This document shows, in pieces, positions 7,656 to 14,630 of a DNA stretch of 22,587 nucleotides. The translations under genes were made by a program, and so were the position numbers. The notes below the pieces were generated by a model. The model was not told the origin of the DNA and made no database searches. It saw nothing but the letters and a program-made list of their open reading frames with translations. Positions within the stretch are counted from its first letter, which is position 1, and each line of letters opens with the position of its first letter. The DNA lies in contig DAWR01000077.1 in the NCBI GenBank assembly GCA_002506015.1, forward strand, positions 5,535 through 28,121, read 5' to 3'. Source of the DNA: Candidatus Methanogasteraceae archaeon UBA261. Lineage in GTDB: Archaea; Halobacteriota; Methanosarcinia; Methanosarcinales; Methanogasteraceae.

Positions 7656-8777
7656 CTATCGGTATCTATCACCGTATCCAAGCACCTCAATTGATCGCAT
7701 CAGATCTGTTCTGGAGACGATGCCCGCAATAGCATCCCCATCCCGCACCAGCAGCCGCCCGATCTTCTGCGCGGACATCGTCTTGAGTGCATCCACGGCG
7801 TCAGCAGCCTCCGAAACGAAGATCAGATCCGTAGTCATGACATCCCGCACCAGGACGGTTTCATGCTCGCTCATCGGAACATTCTTGATGTCGGCGAACG
7901 TCACTATCCCAACCACATTCCTGGTAAACTGGTCGATCACCGGATACCCAACATGCTTCTCCACAAACATCAATCGGAGAACCTCAGAGATCGTCATGTT
8001 CTCCGGAACCTGGGCGATATTGCGGGTCATGATGTCGCGGACCTTGATTCCATCAAGCATCACCGAGACCTTTGTGAACCGCTCCTCTTCTGATGCCCCT
8101 ATATAGACGAAGAAGGTGATCAGGACGAGAAAAGGGGAACGGACAAGCAGCCCGAATACCCCCATCACGATTGCAATCATCTTTCCGATGTACACCGCCT
8201 TTCTGGTTGCTCTAAGGTAGGGGGTGTGTCCCGCCAACCATGCCCGAAGCACCCGCCCACCATCCATAGGGAATGCTGGAATCAGATTGAAAGTGAATAA
8301 TGTGATGTTAATACATGCAAGCGACCATACAAGGTGTGTGATGTGTGAAAGAGCTGGTGTCTGCGTTATATTATGAATCCCGAGATATATGATCGAACAG
8401 AATACTGCAATTCCCAGTGACACCGCCGGACCGGCTATTGAGATCCGCATCTCCGCGCGCGGATCGCGGGGGATATTATCCATTGCTGCGATGCCGCCGA
8501 GAATCATCAGAGTAATACTGCGTATCACAATCCCGTATCGCTTTGCAACCCACGAGTGCCCGAGTTCATGCAGGAGCACGCATGTGAACAACAGAATGGT
8601 CAAAACCATCGAGAGAGCGTACCTGAGCGGGGTGGATGCGACATAAGCAAACCCAAAGACATTGTCCACATTCTCCATTGCAAAGAGGATTGGAAAGAGT
8701 GTGAGAACCAGTAAAAACGAGATGTGAATTTTAATCGGTATTCCCATTACAGTCCCGATCTGAATCGATGTTTTCAT
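7656..8777 (-). CDS. Site-2-type (M50) intramembrane metalloprotease with two CBS domains
   Basis: This polytopic membrane protease cuts transmembrane substrates. From the ATG at 8777 (GGAG five bases upstream) it is 373 aa. The zinc motif HELGH is at 70-74, and the third-ligand motif NLIPAFPMDGGRVLRAW at about 164-180. Membrane helices cover about 17-225. Two CBS domains follow (about 242-300 and 308-368), with typical segments VRDIMTRNIAQVPENMTISE and VRDVMTTDLIFVSEAADAVD. CBS pairs usually bind adenine nucleotides, so activity may answer to cell energy state. The family is common in archaea and its substrates are unknown. It shares a promoter region with the divergent PRC gene (TATA-like sequence near 8809-8820) and is followed one base later by thiI, so the two are co-transcribed. 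Confidence 0.93.
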   Translation of the reverse strand: MKTSIQIGTVMGIPIKIHISFLLVLTLFPILFAMENVDNVFGFAYVASTPLRYALSMVLTILLFTCVLLHELGHSWVAKRYGIVIRSITLMILGGIAAMDNIPRDPRAEMRISIAGPAVSLGIAVFCSIIYLGIHNITQTPALSHITHLVWSLACINITLFTFNLIPAFPMDGGRVLRAWLAGHTPYLRATRKAVYIGKMIAIVMGVFGLLVRSPFLVLITFFVYIGASEEERFTKVSVMLDGIKVRDIMTRNIAQVPENMTISEVLRLMFVEKHVGYPVIDQFTRNVVGIVTFADIKNVPMSEHETVLVRDVMTTDLIFVSEAADAVDALKTMSAQKIGRLLVRDGDAIAGIVSRTDLMRSIEVLGYGDRYR

Positions 8778-8805
8778 TGTCGCTCCACTATTCCGGATAT
8801 CACGC

Positions 8806-8824
8806 AATAAAGTATATATCCTTT
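8806..8824. promoter_or_regulatory. Divergent promoter region, M50 protease and PRC-barrel genes
   Basis: The 93-base gap between the two divergent starts contains the AT-rich run AATAAAGTATATATCCTTTT. Read rightwards, AAGTATATATCC would start transcription about 28 bases before the PRC gene's ATG. Read leftwards, the same run (ATATACTTTATTG) could serve the protease gene. Individual start sites cannot be placed from sequence alone. Confidence 0.4.
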
Positions 8825-8870
8825 TAGTCCATTTAGTATCTCAAATGAGTATCATCGTAAGAGGGATTGA

Positions 8871-9131
8871 ATGCACACGGAACTAACATCACTATTCGGG
8901 CTCAATGTGTATACCGATAAGGGGTTGTATGTGGGGAATGTGAACGATGTCGTGATAGAAGCGGCGGACAGGAAGGTGACGGGTCTTGCGCTCACCAAGA
9001 TCAACCGCGAGATGTTCGATGTGAATCGAGAGGGAGTTATTCTGCCATATCGATGGGTGCTTGCGATAGGTGATGTTGTTATCGTGAAGCAGGTCAATCG
9101 GTTAATAAAGAATAACAATGAGAGCGCGTGA
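8871..9131 (+). CDS. PRC-barrel domain protein
   Basis: The 86-aa protein is a single PRC-barrel: LFGLNVYTDKGLYVGNVNDV, then a KVTGLALTK strand, GVILPYRWVLAIGDVVIV and a basic-polar tail. Stand-alone PRC-barrels are widespread in archaea and often sit beside RNA-processing or division genes; related domains occur in RimM and in photosynthetic reaction-centre H subunits. They serve as binding modules rather than enzymes. GAGGG lies a few bases before the ATG. The gene's last 14 bases overlap the start of thg1, which suggests translational coupling and possibly a shared role in tRNA maturation, although that is inference. Confidence 0.85.
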   Translation: MHTELTSLFGLNVYTDKGLYVGNVNDVVIEAADRKVTGLALTKINREMFDVNREGVILPYRWVLAIGDVVIVKQVNRLIKNNNESA

Positions 9132-9858
9132 CTTCAGGAACCACGAGATATATGCAAGTCTGAGGGTACTTCCACCAGTCATAATCCGGGTGGATGGCAG
9201 GAGCTTTAAGAGCGTGCTCTGGAGGCACGGGTTTAAGAAACCATTCGACAACCGTTTCGCATCTGCGACTGCGGGTGCGGCAGAGTCGCTCATGACAGAG
9301 AGTGGGCTGCATCCGATGATTGCCTACACCTTTTCTGACGAGATCAATCTTCTCTTCACAGATCAGGTTCTGCCGTTTGATGGCAGGGTCGAGAAGCTCG
9401 TCTCGGTCGTATCGAGTTATATAACCGGCGTTGTCGCACGTTCTCTTGAGATCTCGCAGATCGCATTTGATGGGAGGGCGATACCGCTGCACCCTTCGGA
9501 GATCATCGATTATCTGATCTGGCGACAGAGGGAGGCGTGGCGGAACTGTATCAATGGCTACGGATACTACACGCTACGCTCGCTCGGAATATCCGGAGAG
9601 GATGCCGCATCAAGAATGCACGGGATGCGTGCGTCCGATATCCACGAACTCTGCTTCCGGAACGGAATTAACCTTGACAGCGTTCCGGCATGGCAGAGGC
9701 GGGGCGTTCTGGTGCACCGGACAGAGTATGAGAAGCAAGGATACGACCCAGTGCGGGAGATCGAGGTCATTGCGAACCGGAGACGGGTCATGCAGAACTG
9801 GGATCTGCCGATCTTTGCATCAGCTGAAGGGGGCTCGCTGTTGAGTCGGCAATTCTAA
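9118..9858 (+). CDS. thg1: tRNA(His) guanylyltransferase / 3'-5' nucleotidyl transferase
   Basis: Thg1-family enzymes add nucleotides to the 5' end of tRNA in the 3'-5' direction. Archaeal members add the G-1 of tRNA-His or repair 5'-truncated tRNAs, depending on a templating base. The 246-aa protein has the family signature IIRVDGRSFKSV (about 22-33), the FKKPFDNRFA block (39-48) and YTFSDEINLLF (70-80). The acidic residues of RVDGR and SDE bind the two catalytic metal ions. The downstream part includes WRQREAWRNCINGYGYYTLR, also typical. No in-frame TAG interrupts it, unlike some Methanosarcina thg1 genes that need pyrrolysine. It is the second gene of a PRC-thg1 pair and is followed by a long repeat-rich gap. 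Confidence 0.93.
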   Translation: MRARDFRNHEIYASLRVLPPVIIRVDGRSFKSVLWRHGFKKPFDNRFASATAGAAESLMTESGLHPMIAYTFSDEINLLFTDQVLPFDGRVEKLVSVVSSYITGVVARSLEISQIAFDGRAIPLHPSEIIDYLIWRQREAWRNCINGYGYYTLRSLGISGEDAASRMHGMRASDIHELCFRNGINLDSVPAWQRRGVLVHRTEYEKQGYDPVREIEVIANRRRVMQNWDLPIFASAEGGSLLSRQF

Positions 9859-9919
9859 TTATACCAAATCCACCCACTCAGACGTACTTACACAATATTG
9901 TGTGGATATCCGCGCATAA

Positions 9920-10176
9920 AACCACGAGATTACACAAGATTGGCACAGAAATCTCGTGGGAATGTGTGTAATCTGCAAGGGTCAGTTGGATGCACAACAT
10001 CGCGACTGACATGAATGACGGTGGTGAGAAATACAACCACAAAAGGACACAGAGGATCGATTTAAGAACTCTGTGCCATCTCTTGTCCTTTGTGGTTAAA
10101 CCGGTGGCTTTTACCGCTTGTGTGGGGTCGATTCAACCACAACAAACCTTGTGAAAATCTGTGCAATCTTGTGGTT
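9920..10176. repeat. Nested inverted-repeat segment of CACAAG/CACAGA-type units
   Basis: This fills most of the 343-base gene-free gap between convergent thg1 and hdrA. Outer arms: CACAAGATTGGCACAGA (9933-9949) against TCTGTGCAATCTTGTG (10158-10173), one base different in length. Left hairpin: CCACGAGAT (9922-9930) with ATCTCGTGG (9951-9959). Middle: GTCAGT (9981-9986) with ACTGAC (10005-10010). Inner arms: AACCACAAAAGGACA (10035-10049) with TGTCCTTTGTGGTT (10084-10097), and within them CACAGAG (10048-10054) with CTCTGTG (10069-10075). All units are variants of an ACCACAA(A/G) motif. Similar ACCACAAAGGACACAGAG-type repeats occur in many prokaryotic genomes, often without a complete transposon. 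No reading frame of note is present. It could be a MITE-like remnant, a bidirectional terminator or a structured RNA. Confidence 0.75.
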
Positions 10177-10201
10177 CCTATCATTATGGTATTGAGCAGG
10201 C

Positions 10202-12595
10202 TCACAATTCCGAGCCGATCGGACCAATACGCTTCAGTTCATCCACGAAATCCGAAACGATCCTCGAAAACCTCTCGCTCTCGGACGCATCGATCCATTC
10301 GACACGCAACCTGCGTGCATCGATCCCGACGCCATCCAGCACACCTGCGAGCGCAGCCATCCTGTGCCCCGCGTGCTCGTTTCCATGCACATAATGACAC
10401 TCGCCGATTCTGCATCCGGCGACCAGCACGCCGTCCGCACCACACCTGAGCGCCTCGAGCACAAATGCCGGATTGACACGCCCCGCGCACATAACCCGTA
10501 TCACCCGGATGTTGGTTGGGTATGAGACGCGCAAAACGCCCGCAAGGTCGGCGCATGCGTAGGCGCACCAGTTGCAGAGAAAGGCGACGATCAGCGGACA
10601 CTCGCTCTTAGATACACGCACAGGAGAACTGTTCGCTCTCGAAGGTGCAATCGCGTCCTCCGTCGTCGGTTGGTCACCCTCTGTCAGCGCATGTATCTGC
10701 GAGAGTATCTGGGGATCTGTGTGGATGTACGGCGCAATCGCGTCCTCCGGGCATGCGGCACTGCACGAACCACAGCCCTTGCACGCCAGTTCGTCGACCA
10801 CTGCCTTGCCGTCCACCATCCTAATGCACCCAAACTCGCAGACAGCTGCGCAGATCCCGCATCCCACGCAGGTATCAGAATCGACGTGGGTACTCATCGG
10901 ATTGATCTCCAGACGATCGCGTGAAAGCAGAGTCTTGACCCGGGATGCGGCAGCAGTTGCCTGCGCAACCGACGTCTGAATGTCCTTTGGTCCCGATGCG
11001 CACCCTGCGATTGCGATTCCATCGGTTGGCGCTTCCACTGGCCTCAGTTTCGGATGCGCCACCTGCAGGAACCCGTCCGCCCTGGTCCGCATGGTGATCC
11101 CGATGCCGGTATCAGTATCTGCCTCTAGCCCTACTGAGAGAACTACAAGGTCACATTCCTTCTCAACGATCCCGCCATCCGATAGTGTGTCCTCGTACCG
11201 GATGACCGGGCTTTTGCCGTGCGTCAGGACCTCAGACACCCTGCCGCGCACGAAATCAACTCCGAGCTCCTGTGTGCGCTGGTAATACTCCTCGTAACCA
11301 GCTCCGCATGCTCTCACGTCGATATAATGAATTGAAATATCTGTTTTTGGATTCTTCTTCATGATCAGCTGCGAATTCTTGATCGCAGCCATGCAACAGA
11401 CAACGGAACAGTAATTGTTGCCGACTGTCGCATCTCTTGATCCCACGCACTGGATGAATACGATTCTCTGTGCAATCTCCCCTGTTGATGGCTGAATCAC
11501 GCGTCCATGCGTTGGACCGCTCGCATTCAGCATGCGCTCGAGTTGTAACGAAGTGATCACATCCCTGTGCCGCCCGTATCCATATTCCTCCTTTCGGGAC
11601 GCATCGAACGGCTTCCATCCGGTTGCAACGATTATTGCGCCGACATTGAACTCAAACTCCTCTTCCTTCTGAAAATAGTCGATTGCATCCAGCGGGCATG
11701 CTTCTTCGCATAATCCACAGCCAACGCAGTGGTCAGAATCGATGCATGCGATCATGGGCACAGACTGCGGCACCGGCACGTAGATCGCCTTGCGACTCCC
11801 GATATCAAAATCAAACTCGTTTGGAACGGTAATCGGGCATACATGCGCACAATCGTCGATGCAGCCCTTGCAAATCTCTTCTTTTAGGAATCTCGGCTTT
11901 TTTACGCCGCGTACTGCGAAGTTTCCGACGCTCCCGGTGACCTCCACAATCTCAGAGTACGTGTGCAGATCGATATTCCGGTGATTGAGGACATCAGTCA
12001 TCGTTGGGGCGATGATGCAGATTGCGCAGTCGTTTGTCGGGAAGAGATGTCCGTAAAGAATCGCTCGCCCCCCGATTGTTGGCTCTCTCTCGATCAGATG
12101 CACTGTTGTTCCGCTTTCTGCCAGATCAAGCGCAGCGGTTATGCCGGAAACCCCGGCACCCACGACGAGCACATCCTGATTGATCGGAATCGTTCGCTTT
12201 GGAATTGCAGTCCGTTCCTTCGCCTGCGCAACTCCCATTCGCACCAGATCAATCGCCTTCTGGGTCGCAAGCGCCCGGTTGTCGGCATGCACCCATGAGC
12301 ACTGTTCACGTATGTTTACCATCACAAGGAGGTGTGGGTTCAGCTCCGAATCCTCAAGCAGGTGCTCAAAGGTCGTCTGATGCATGCGCGGCGAACACGC
12401 TGCCACAACGACACGGTCGACCCCACCCCTGATATCGGCTTTGATCTGCTCCTGTCCCGCATCAGAGCATGCGAAGTCGATTGCCCTGACGATGCAAACG
12501 CTCTCGAGGCGCTCTGCCTGCGCAACAATTGAATCAATATCCAGGATTCCGCCGATGTTGAGCCCGCAGTGGCAGATGTATACTCCGATTTGCAT
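10202..12595 (-). CDS. hdrA: Heterodisulfide reductase subunit A fused to MvhD
   Basis: HdrA is the FAD-carrying, electron-bifurcating subunit of heterodisulfide reductase complexes. The 797-aa protein has an N-terminal HdrA domain (YICHCGLNIGG), an FAD-binding GAGVSGITAALDLAE (146-160) and the HdrA signature GHLFPTNDCAICIIAP (182-197). Ferredoxin-type cysteine sets lie at 242-253 (CKGCIDDCAHVCP) and 290-300 (CVGCGLCEEACP), and two more at 576-590 and 605-615. From about 666 an MvhD domain follows (FLCNWCAYACADLAG; CRIGECHYVHGNEHA), which normally passes electrons from a hydrogenase, formate dehydrogenase or F420 module. All key cysteines are present. Fused HdrA-MvhD proteins are known in Methanosarcina-type HdrA2 and in Archaeoglobus. 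No hdrB, hdrC or hydrogenase genes are adjacent, so partners must be encoded elsewhere. Confidence 0.95.
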   Translation of the reverse strand: MQIGVYICHCGLNIGGILDIDSIVAQAERLESVCIVRAIDFACSDAGQEQIKADIRGGVDRVVVAACSPRMHQTTFEHLLEDSELNPHLLVMVNIREQCSWVHADNRALATQKAIDLVRMGVAQAKERTAIPKRTIPINQDVLVVGAGVSGITAALDLAESGTTVHLIEREPTIGGRAILYGHLFPTNDCAICIIAPTMTDVLNHRNIDLHTYSEIVEVTGSVGNFAVRGVKKPRFLKEEICKGCIDDCAHVCPITVPNEFDFDIGSRKAIYVPVPQSVPMIACIDSDHCVGCGLCEEACPLDAIDYFQKEEEFEFNVGAIIVATGWKPFDASRKEEYGYGRHRDVITSLQLERMLNASGPTHGRVIQPSTGEIAQRIVFIQCVGSRDATVGNNYCSVVCCMAAIKNSQLIMKKNPKTDISIHYIDVRACGAGYEEYYQRTQELGVDFVRGRVSEVLTHGKSPVIRYEDTLSDGGIVEKECDLVVLSVGLEADTDTGIGITMRTRADGFLQVAHPKLRPVEAPTDGIAIAGCASGPKDIQTSVAQATAAASRVKTLLSRDRLEINPMSTHVDSDTCVGCGICAAVCEFGCIRMVDGKAVVDELACKGCGSCSAACPEDAIAPYIHTDPQILSQIHALTEGDQPTTEDAIAPSRANSSPVRVSKSECPLIVAFLCNWCAYACADLAGVLRVSYPTNIRVIRVMCAGRVNPAFVLEALRCGADGVLVAGCRIGECHYVHGNEHAGHRMAALAGVLDGVGIDARRLRVEWIDASESERFSRIVSDFVDELKRIGPIGSEL

Positions 12596-12620
12596 ATCGT
12601 TGATTATGTGTTATCTGCTA

Positions 12621-12628
12621 TTATAACC
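12621..12628 (-). promoter_or_regulatory. TATA box of hdrA, implying a leaderless transcript
   Basis: On the minus strand this reads GTTATAAT and is centred about 29 bases before the hdrA ATG. With the usual archaeal spacing of about 26 bases to the start site, transcription would begin within a few bases of the ATG. No ribosome binding site is seen, which agrees with a leaderless mRNA. Confidence 0.5.
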
Positions 12629-12721
12629 GATTACCTGAGTTTTTGAATTGTGAGCGATCGGTAGGAACCACTGGATGCCGGTTGAGCTGCCTGCGGCTGA
12701 ACCCAATTACCAGACAGCATC

Positions 12722-13285
12722 TCACACCATTCTCTGCCCCGCATACCGTCTGACGAGGTTTAGCATGCCGGAACTTGCGGGAATCGCCATCTCGAGTTCG
12801 CGTATCATGTTCAGGATGACTGGCAACGGCAGCCGGTCATGCAGCGCATGCAGGTATGCTGCGCCGGGTCTTCCGCAAATTGTGTGGAATCGCACGATAT
12901 CATCACGCGGCGCAGTCTCAACGGCATCATCAAGATGGGGGGGCTTGTCGATTGTGTAACACACTCCACCACCACCCACGCCCCCATCCTCCACGCAGGA
13001 CAGCCTCCCGAGTCCGTGTATAGCGGCGTAACTGTTCTTGTAGTCCTCGATGTATGGCTGGTATTTGATCTTCCGATCCTGCGAGAGATACCCGACCATA
13101 TCCTCCTTCGCCAAGTGCGTAATCCCGGTGATAACACCGATTATTGTGGCATCCGATGTCGATATGGATACAAATTGCCCGAGACATCCGAAATTCTCGT
13201 CGGCGAGCCTGACTACGTAGGTCTCAACAGAGGTCACCTGGATTATCTCACCCAATCGCATGAGATACAGTGGTTCCGCACGCAT
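12722..13285 (-). CDS. Conserved archaeal protein with HAS-barrel-like N terminus
   Basis: The 187-aa soluble protein is not identified with certainty. Residues about 9-60 (MRLGEIIQVTSVETYVV, LGQFVSISTS, IIGVITGITH) look like the small beta-barrel (HAS barrel) that begins HerA-type ATPases and several stand-alone archaeal proteins. The C-terminal part is helical (AAYLHALHDRLPLPVILNMI). There is no Walker motif, so it is not itself a HerA helicase. A glycine-rich stretch, GGVGGGG, lies near residue 101, and a C7 run in the coding strand (12943-12937) encodes part of the KPP segment. An in-frame ATG at 13261 gives MRLGEIIQ and is an equally good start; no clear ribosome binding site marks either. 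No operon partner gives its role; the broken FKBP gene is upstream. Confidence 0.6.
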   Translation of the reverse strand: MRAEPLYLMRLGEIIQVTSVETYVVRLADENFGCLGQFVSISTSDATIIGVITGITHLAKEDMVGYLSQDRKIKYQPYIEDYKNSYAAIHGLGRLSCVEDGGVGGGGVCYTIDKPPHLDDAVETAPRDDIVRFHTICGRPGAAYLHALHDRLPLPVILNMIRELEMAIPASSGMLNLVRRYAGQRMV

Positions 13286-13395
13286 ATTAAATCTAAGCGA
13301 CTGCGGCAGGGGGCTGTTTGACTCCCGTCGTAACTACGCACCCCCACACACACTGACATCACACCATCAATAGGGTCTTATTTTTCATTCGTAAG

Positions 13396-13431
13396 CTTTG
13401 TGAAGTACAAAGTATTCAGGCAAAAAGCCTG
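13396..13431. other. Two tandem hairpins just downstream of the FKBP gene
   Basis: CTTTG-TGAAGTA-CAAAG (13396-13412) and CAGGC-AAAAA-GCCTG (13417-13431) are adjacent perfect stem-loops starting ten bases after the FKBP stop codon on the minus strand. They may act in termination or 3'-end stability. No T run follows them in the minus direction, so I do not call a terminator. Confidence 0.4.
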
Positions 13432-13440
13432 TTGACGACC

Positions 13441-13861
13441 TTAAACAATCTCTAATAGCTGAACCTCAAATATCAGGTCTTTCCCAGCCAGCGGATGGTT
13501 TGCATCCGATGTCGCACTCGACTCAGTGACATCAGTCACCATGGCTATGATTGTTTGGCTATATGGCTGACGAATCTCAAACTGCCGCCCCACTTCCGGC
13601 TGCGCGTCCTCCGAAAAGATATTCCGATCCACCGTCAGAACCAGTGCCTTATGATGCGGTCCGTATGCTTCATCTGCCGGAACTTCGATCATCTTCGATT
13701 CGCCCGGTTCCATCCCGATCGTAGCCTGCTCAAACCGGGAGATTATCTGACCCTCGCCCACTCTAAATTGCAGAGGATCGCGGTTTGTTGTGGTATCAAA
13801 TATCGGGCACAATTGAAAATTCCAGTGAAATACACCCTGCGACTTTTGTTCTTTGTGCCAT
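13441..13861 (-). pseudogene. FKBP-type peptidyl-prolyl isomerase, apparently split by two frameshifts
   Basis: The last roughly 120 residues are a good FKBP domain: IFDTTTNRDPLQFRVGEGQ, FEQATIGMEPGESKMIEVP, ADEAYGPHHKALVLTVDR and the SlyD-like ending DANHPLAGKDLIFEVQLLEIV. The family's N-terminal strand (V.YTG...DG.VFDT) is missing from this frame, but VYFTGIFN is encoded in the next frame immediately upstream. A start-like MAQRTK, the usual FKBP opening, is in the third frame, from the ATG at 13861. One extra base near 13834-13850 and one near 13805-13815 would restore a continuous protein of about 140 aa. The frame that stays open further upstream encodes nothing FKBP-like. Either the gene is decaying or the assembly lost two bases. 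Confidence 0.7.
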
Positions 13862-14248
13862 TGCATTACTGTTTTCCAATTTAACGTAAAGGCATAAAGA
13901 GTGTTGTCAATCGCGGTCTTCACGTCTTTCGCGTTGTTGTACATCCAACTGACCATTATGGAAATCATGTGATCTCTATGACAGTGCCCCTTTGTCATAA
14001 CCCAAGTCCACCCGGGCAAAATTGAACTCACATGACCTGCCTTCGCAGTGCATATATTGTCGATGAAAAAGCGTTCTTTTTTAAAAAATTGTTGCTATCG
14101 TCGCTGTTTTTGAGATTTTTTACGTACCAAGCCACGTCCATCCGAACAGAAATCTTTATGTACTATTAGCACAATCATTAATTTTGATACTACTTCATGC
14201 TAATAACATTTAGTGAAGTATTATCCAATGGAAAGGAGGTACATGAAT
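13862..14248. other. Gene-free stretch with promoter and inverted repeats
   Basis: No convincing coding sequence is seen on either strand; the open frames here have no recognisable protein features. The right part is AT-rich and holds the control region of the small gene at 14249. A TATA-like CTTTATG lies at 14154-14160. Inverted repeats TATTAGCA (14164-14171) with TGCTAATA (14198-14205), and TACTTCA (14191-14197) with TGAAGTA (14214-14220), overlap so that only one hairpin can form at a time. The ribosome binding site AAAGGAGGT lies at 14232-14240. Confidence 0.5.
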
Positions 14249-14512
14249 ATGGAACATATCGAACCTGTTCCCGTGCAAGCGGAACTGAGCGAACTTGATA
14301 TCATCGGAATCGACAAGATAGCGGAAGATGCTACAGAGTTCATAAACGGCGGTCAGATGGATGTGAGACAGGCATCGACCTGGGCTATTCACCATCTTGA
14401 GGATCAGTGGGGATTTCCCTCACTCACAACGCTGTACCACAAGATGGTTGAACATCTGGAGAACAACTTTAAGGCAAAGCGAGAACTGGTCAACTATATG
14501 CAGAAGTGGTGA
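14249..14512 (+). CDS. Small acidic protein of unknown function
   Basis: From the ATG at 14249 the product is 87 aa. That start is chosen because a near-perfect AAAGGAGGT ends eight bases before it; the ATG at 14243 is only two bases from the site and the one at 14213 lies upstream of it. The N-terminal half is acidic (VQAELSELDIIGIDKIAEDATEF), the middle has DVRQASTWAIHHLEDQWGF, and the end is a basic helix (NFKAKRELVNYMQKW). There are no cysteines, signal peptide or membrane segment. I do not recognise the family. The strong ribosome binding site, a promoter-like leader and a terminator-like hairpin downstream all suggest a real, well-expressed single gene. Confidence 0.75.
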   Translation: MEHIEPVPVQAELSELDIIGIDKIAEDATEFINGGQMDVRQASTWAIHHLEDQWGFPSLTTLYHKMVEHLENNFKAKRELVNYMQKW

Positions 14513-14521
14513 AACCGGGAT

Positions 14522-14558
14522 GTGCTGATAGGTCGTCAGCACGCCCCCTCTCTTTTTT
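14522..14558 (+). terminator. Hairpin plus T-run after the small gene
   Basis: GTGCTGA (14522-14528) pairs with TCAGCAC (14536-14542) around a seven-base loop, and a T6 run lies at 14553-14558 within a pyrimidine-rich stretch. The hairpin starts nine bases after the stop codon. The layout resembles an intrinsic terminator, though the T run is displaced by about ten bases. Confidence 0.5.
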
Positions 14559-14630
14559 CCCGTTGTGAGGCGGAAATCCACCTTGCAATAACTCCTTATA
14601 GCAACCGCCACTGCATAAGCGATATAAATC

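Noticed and set aside
7497..7694. Plus-strand frame across the thiI N terminus
   Set aside because: Its cysteine- and glycine-rich translation (repeats of VCG) comes from the antisense of the His-rich tract; there is no independent support.
12937..12943. C7 (coding strand) homopolymer in the HAS-barrel-like gene as a phase-variation tract
   Set aside because: The frame is intact on both sides and the tract encodes a proline pair in mid-protein; nothing suggests switching.
13800..13861. Programmed ribosomal frameshifting in the FKBP gene
   Set aside because: Two successive shifts would be needed within about 40 bases and no slippery heptamer or stimulatory hairpin is visible; mutation or sequence error is simpler.
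13495..13884. 129-codon plus-strand frame opposite the FKBP gene
   Set aside because: It is the antisense shadow of a clear FKBP coding region and has no domain of its own.
13862..14031. Upstream extension of the FKBP frame (57 codons before the FKBP part)
   Set aside because: It has no FKBP or other recognisable features, and the correct FKBP N terminus lies in other frames downstream, so this is a chance open frame.
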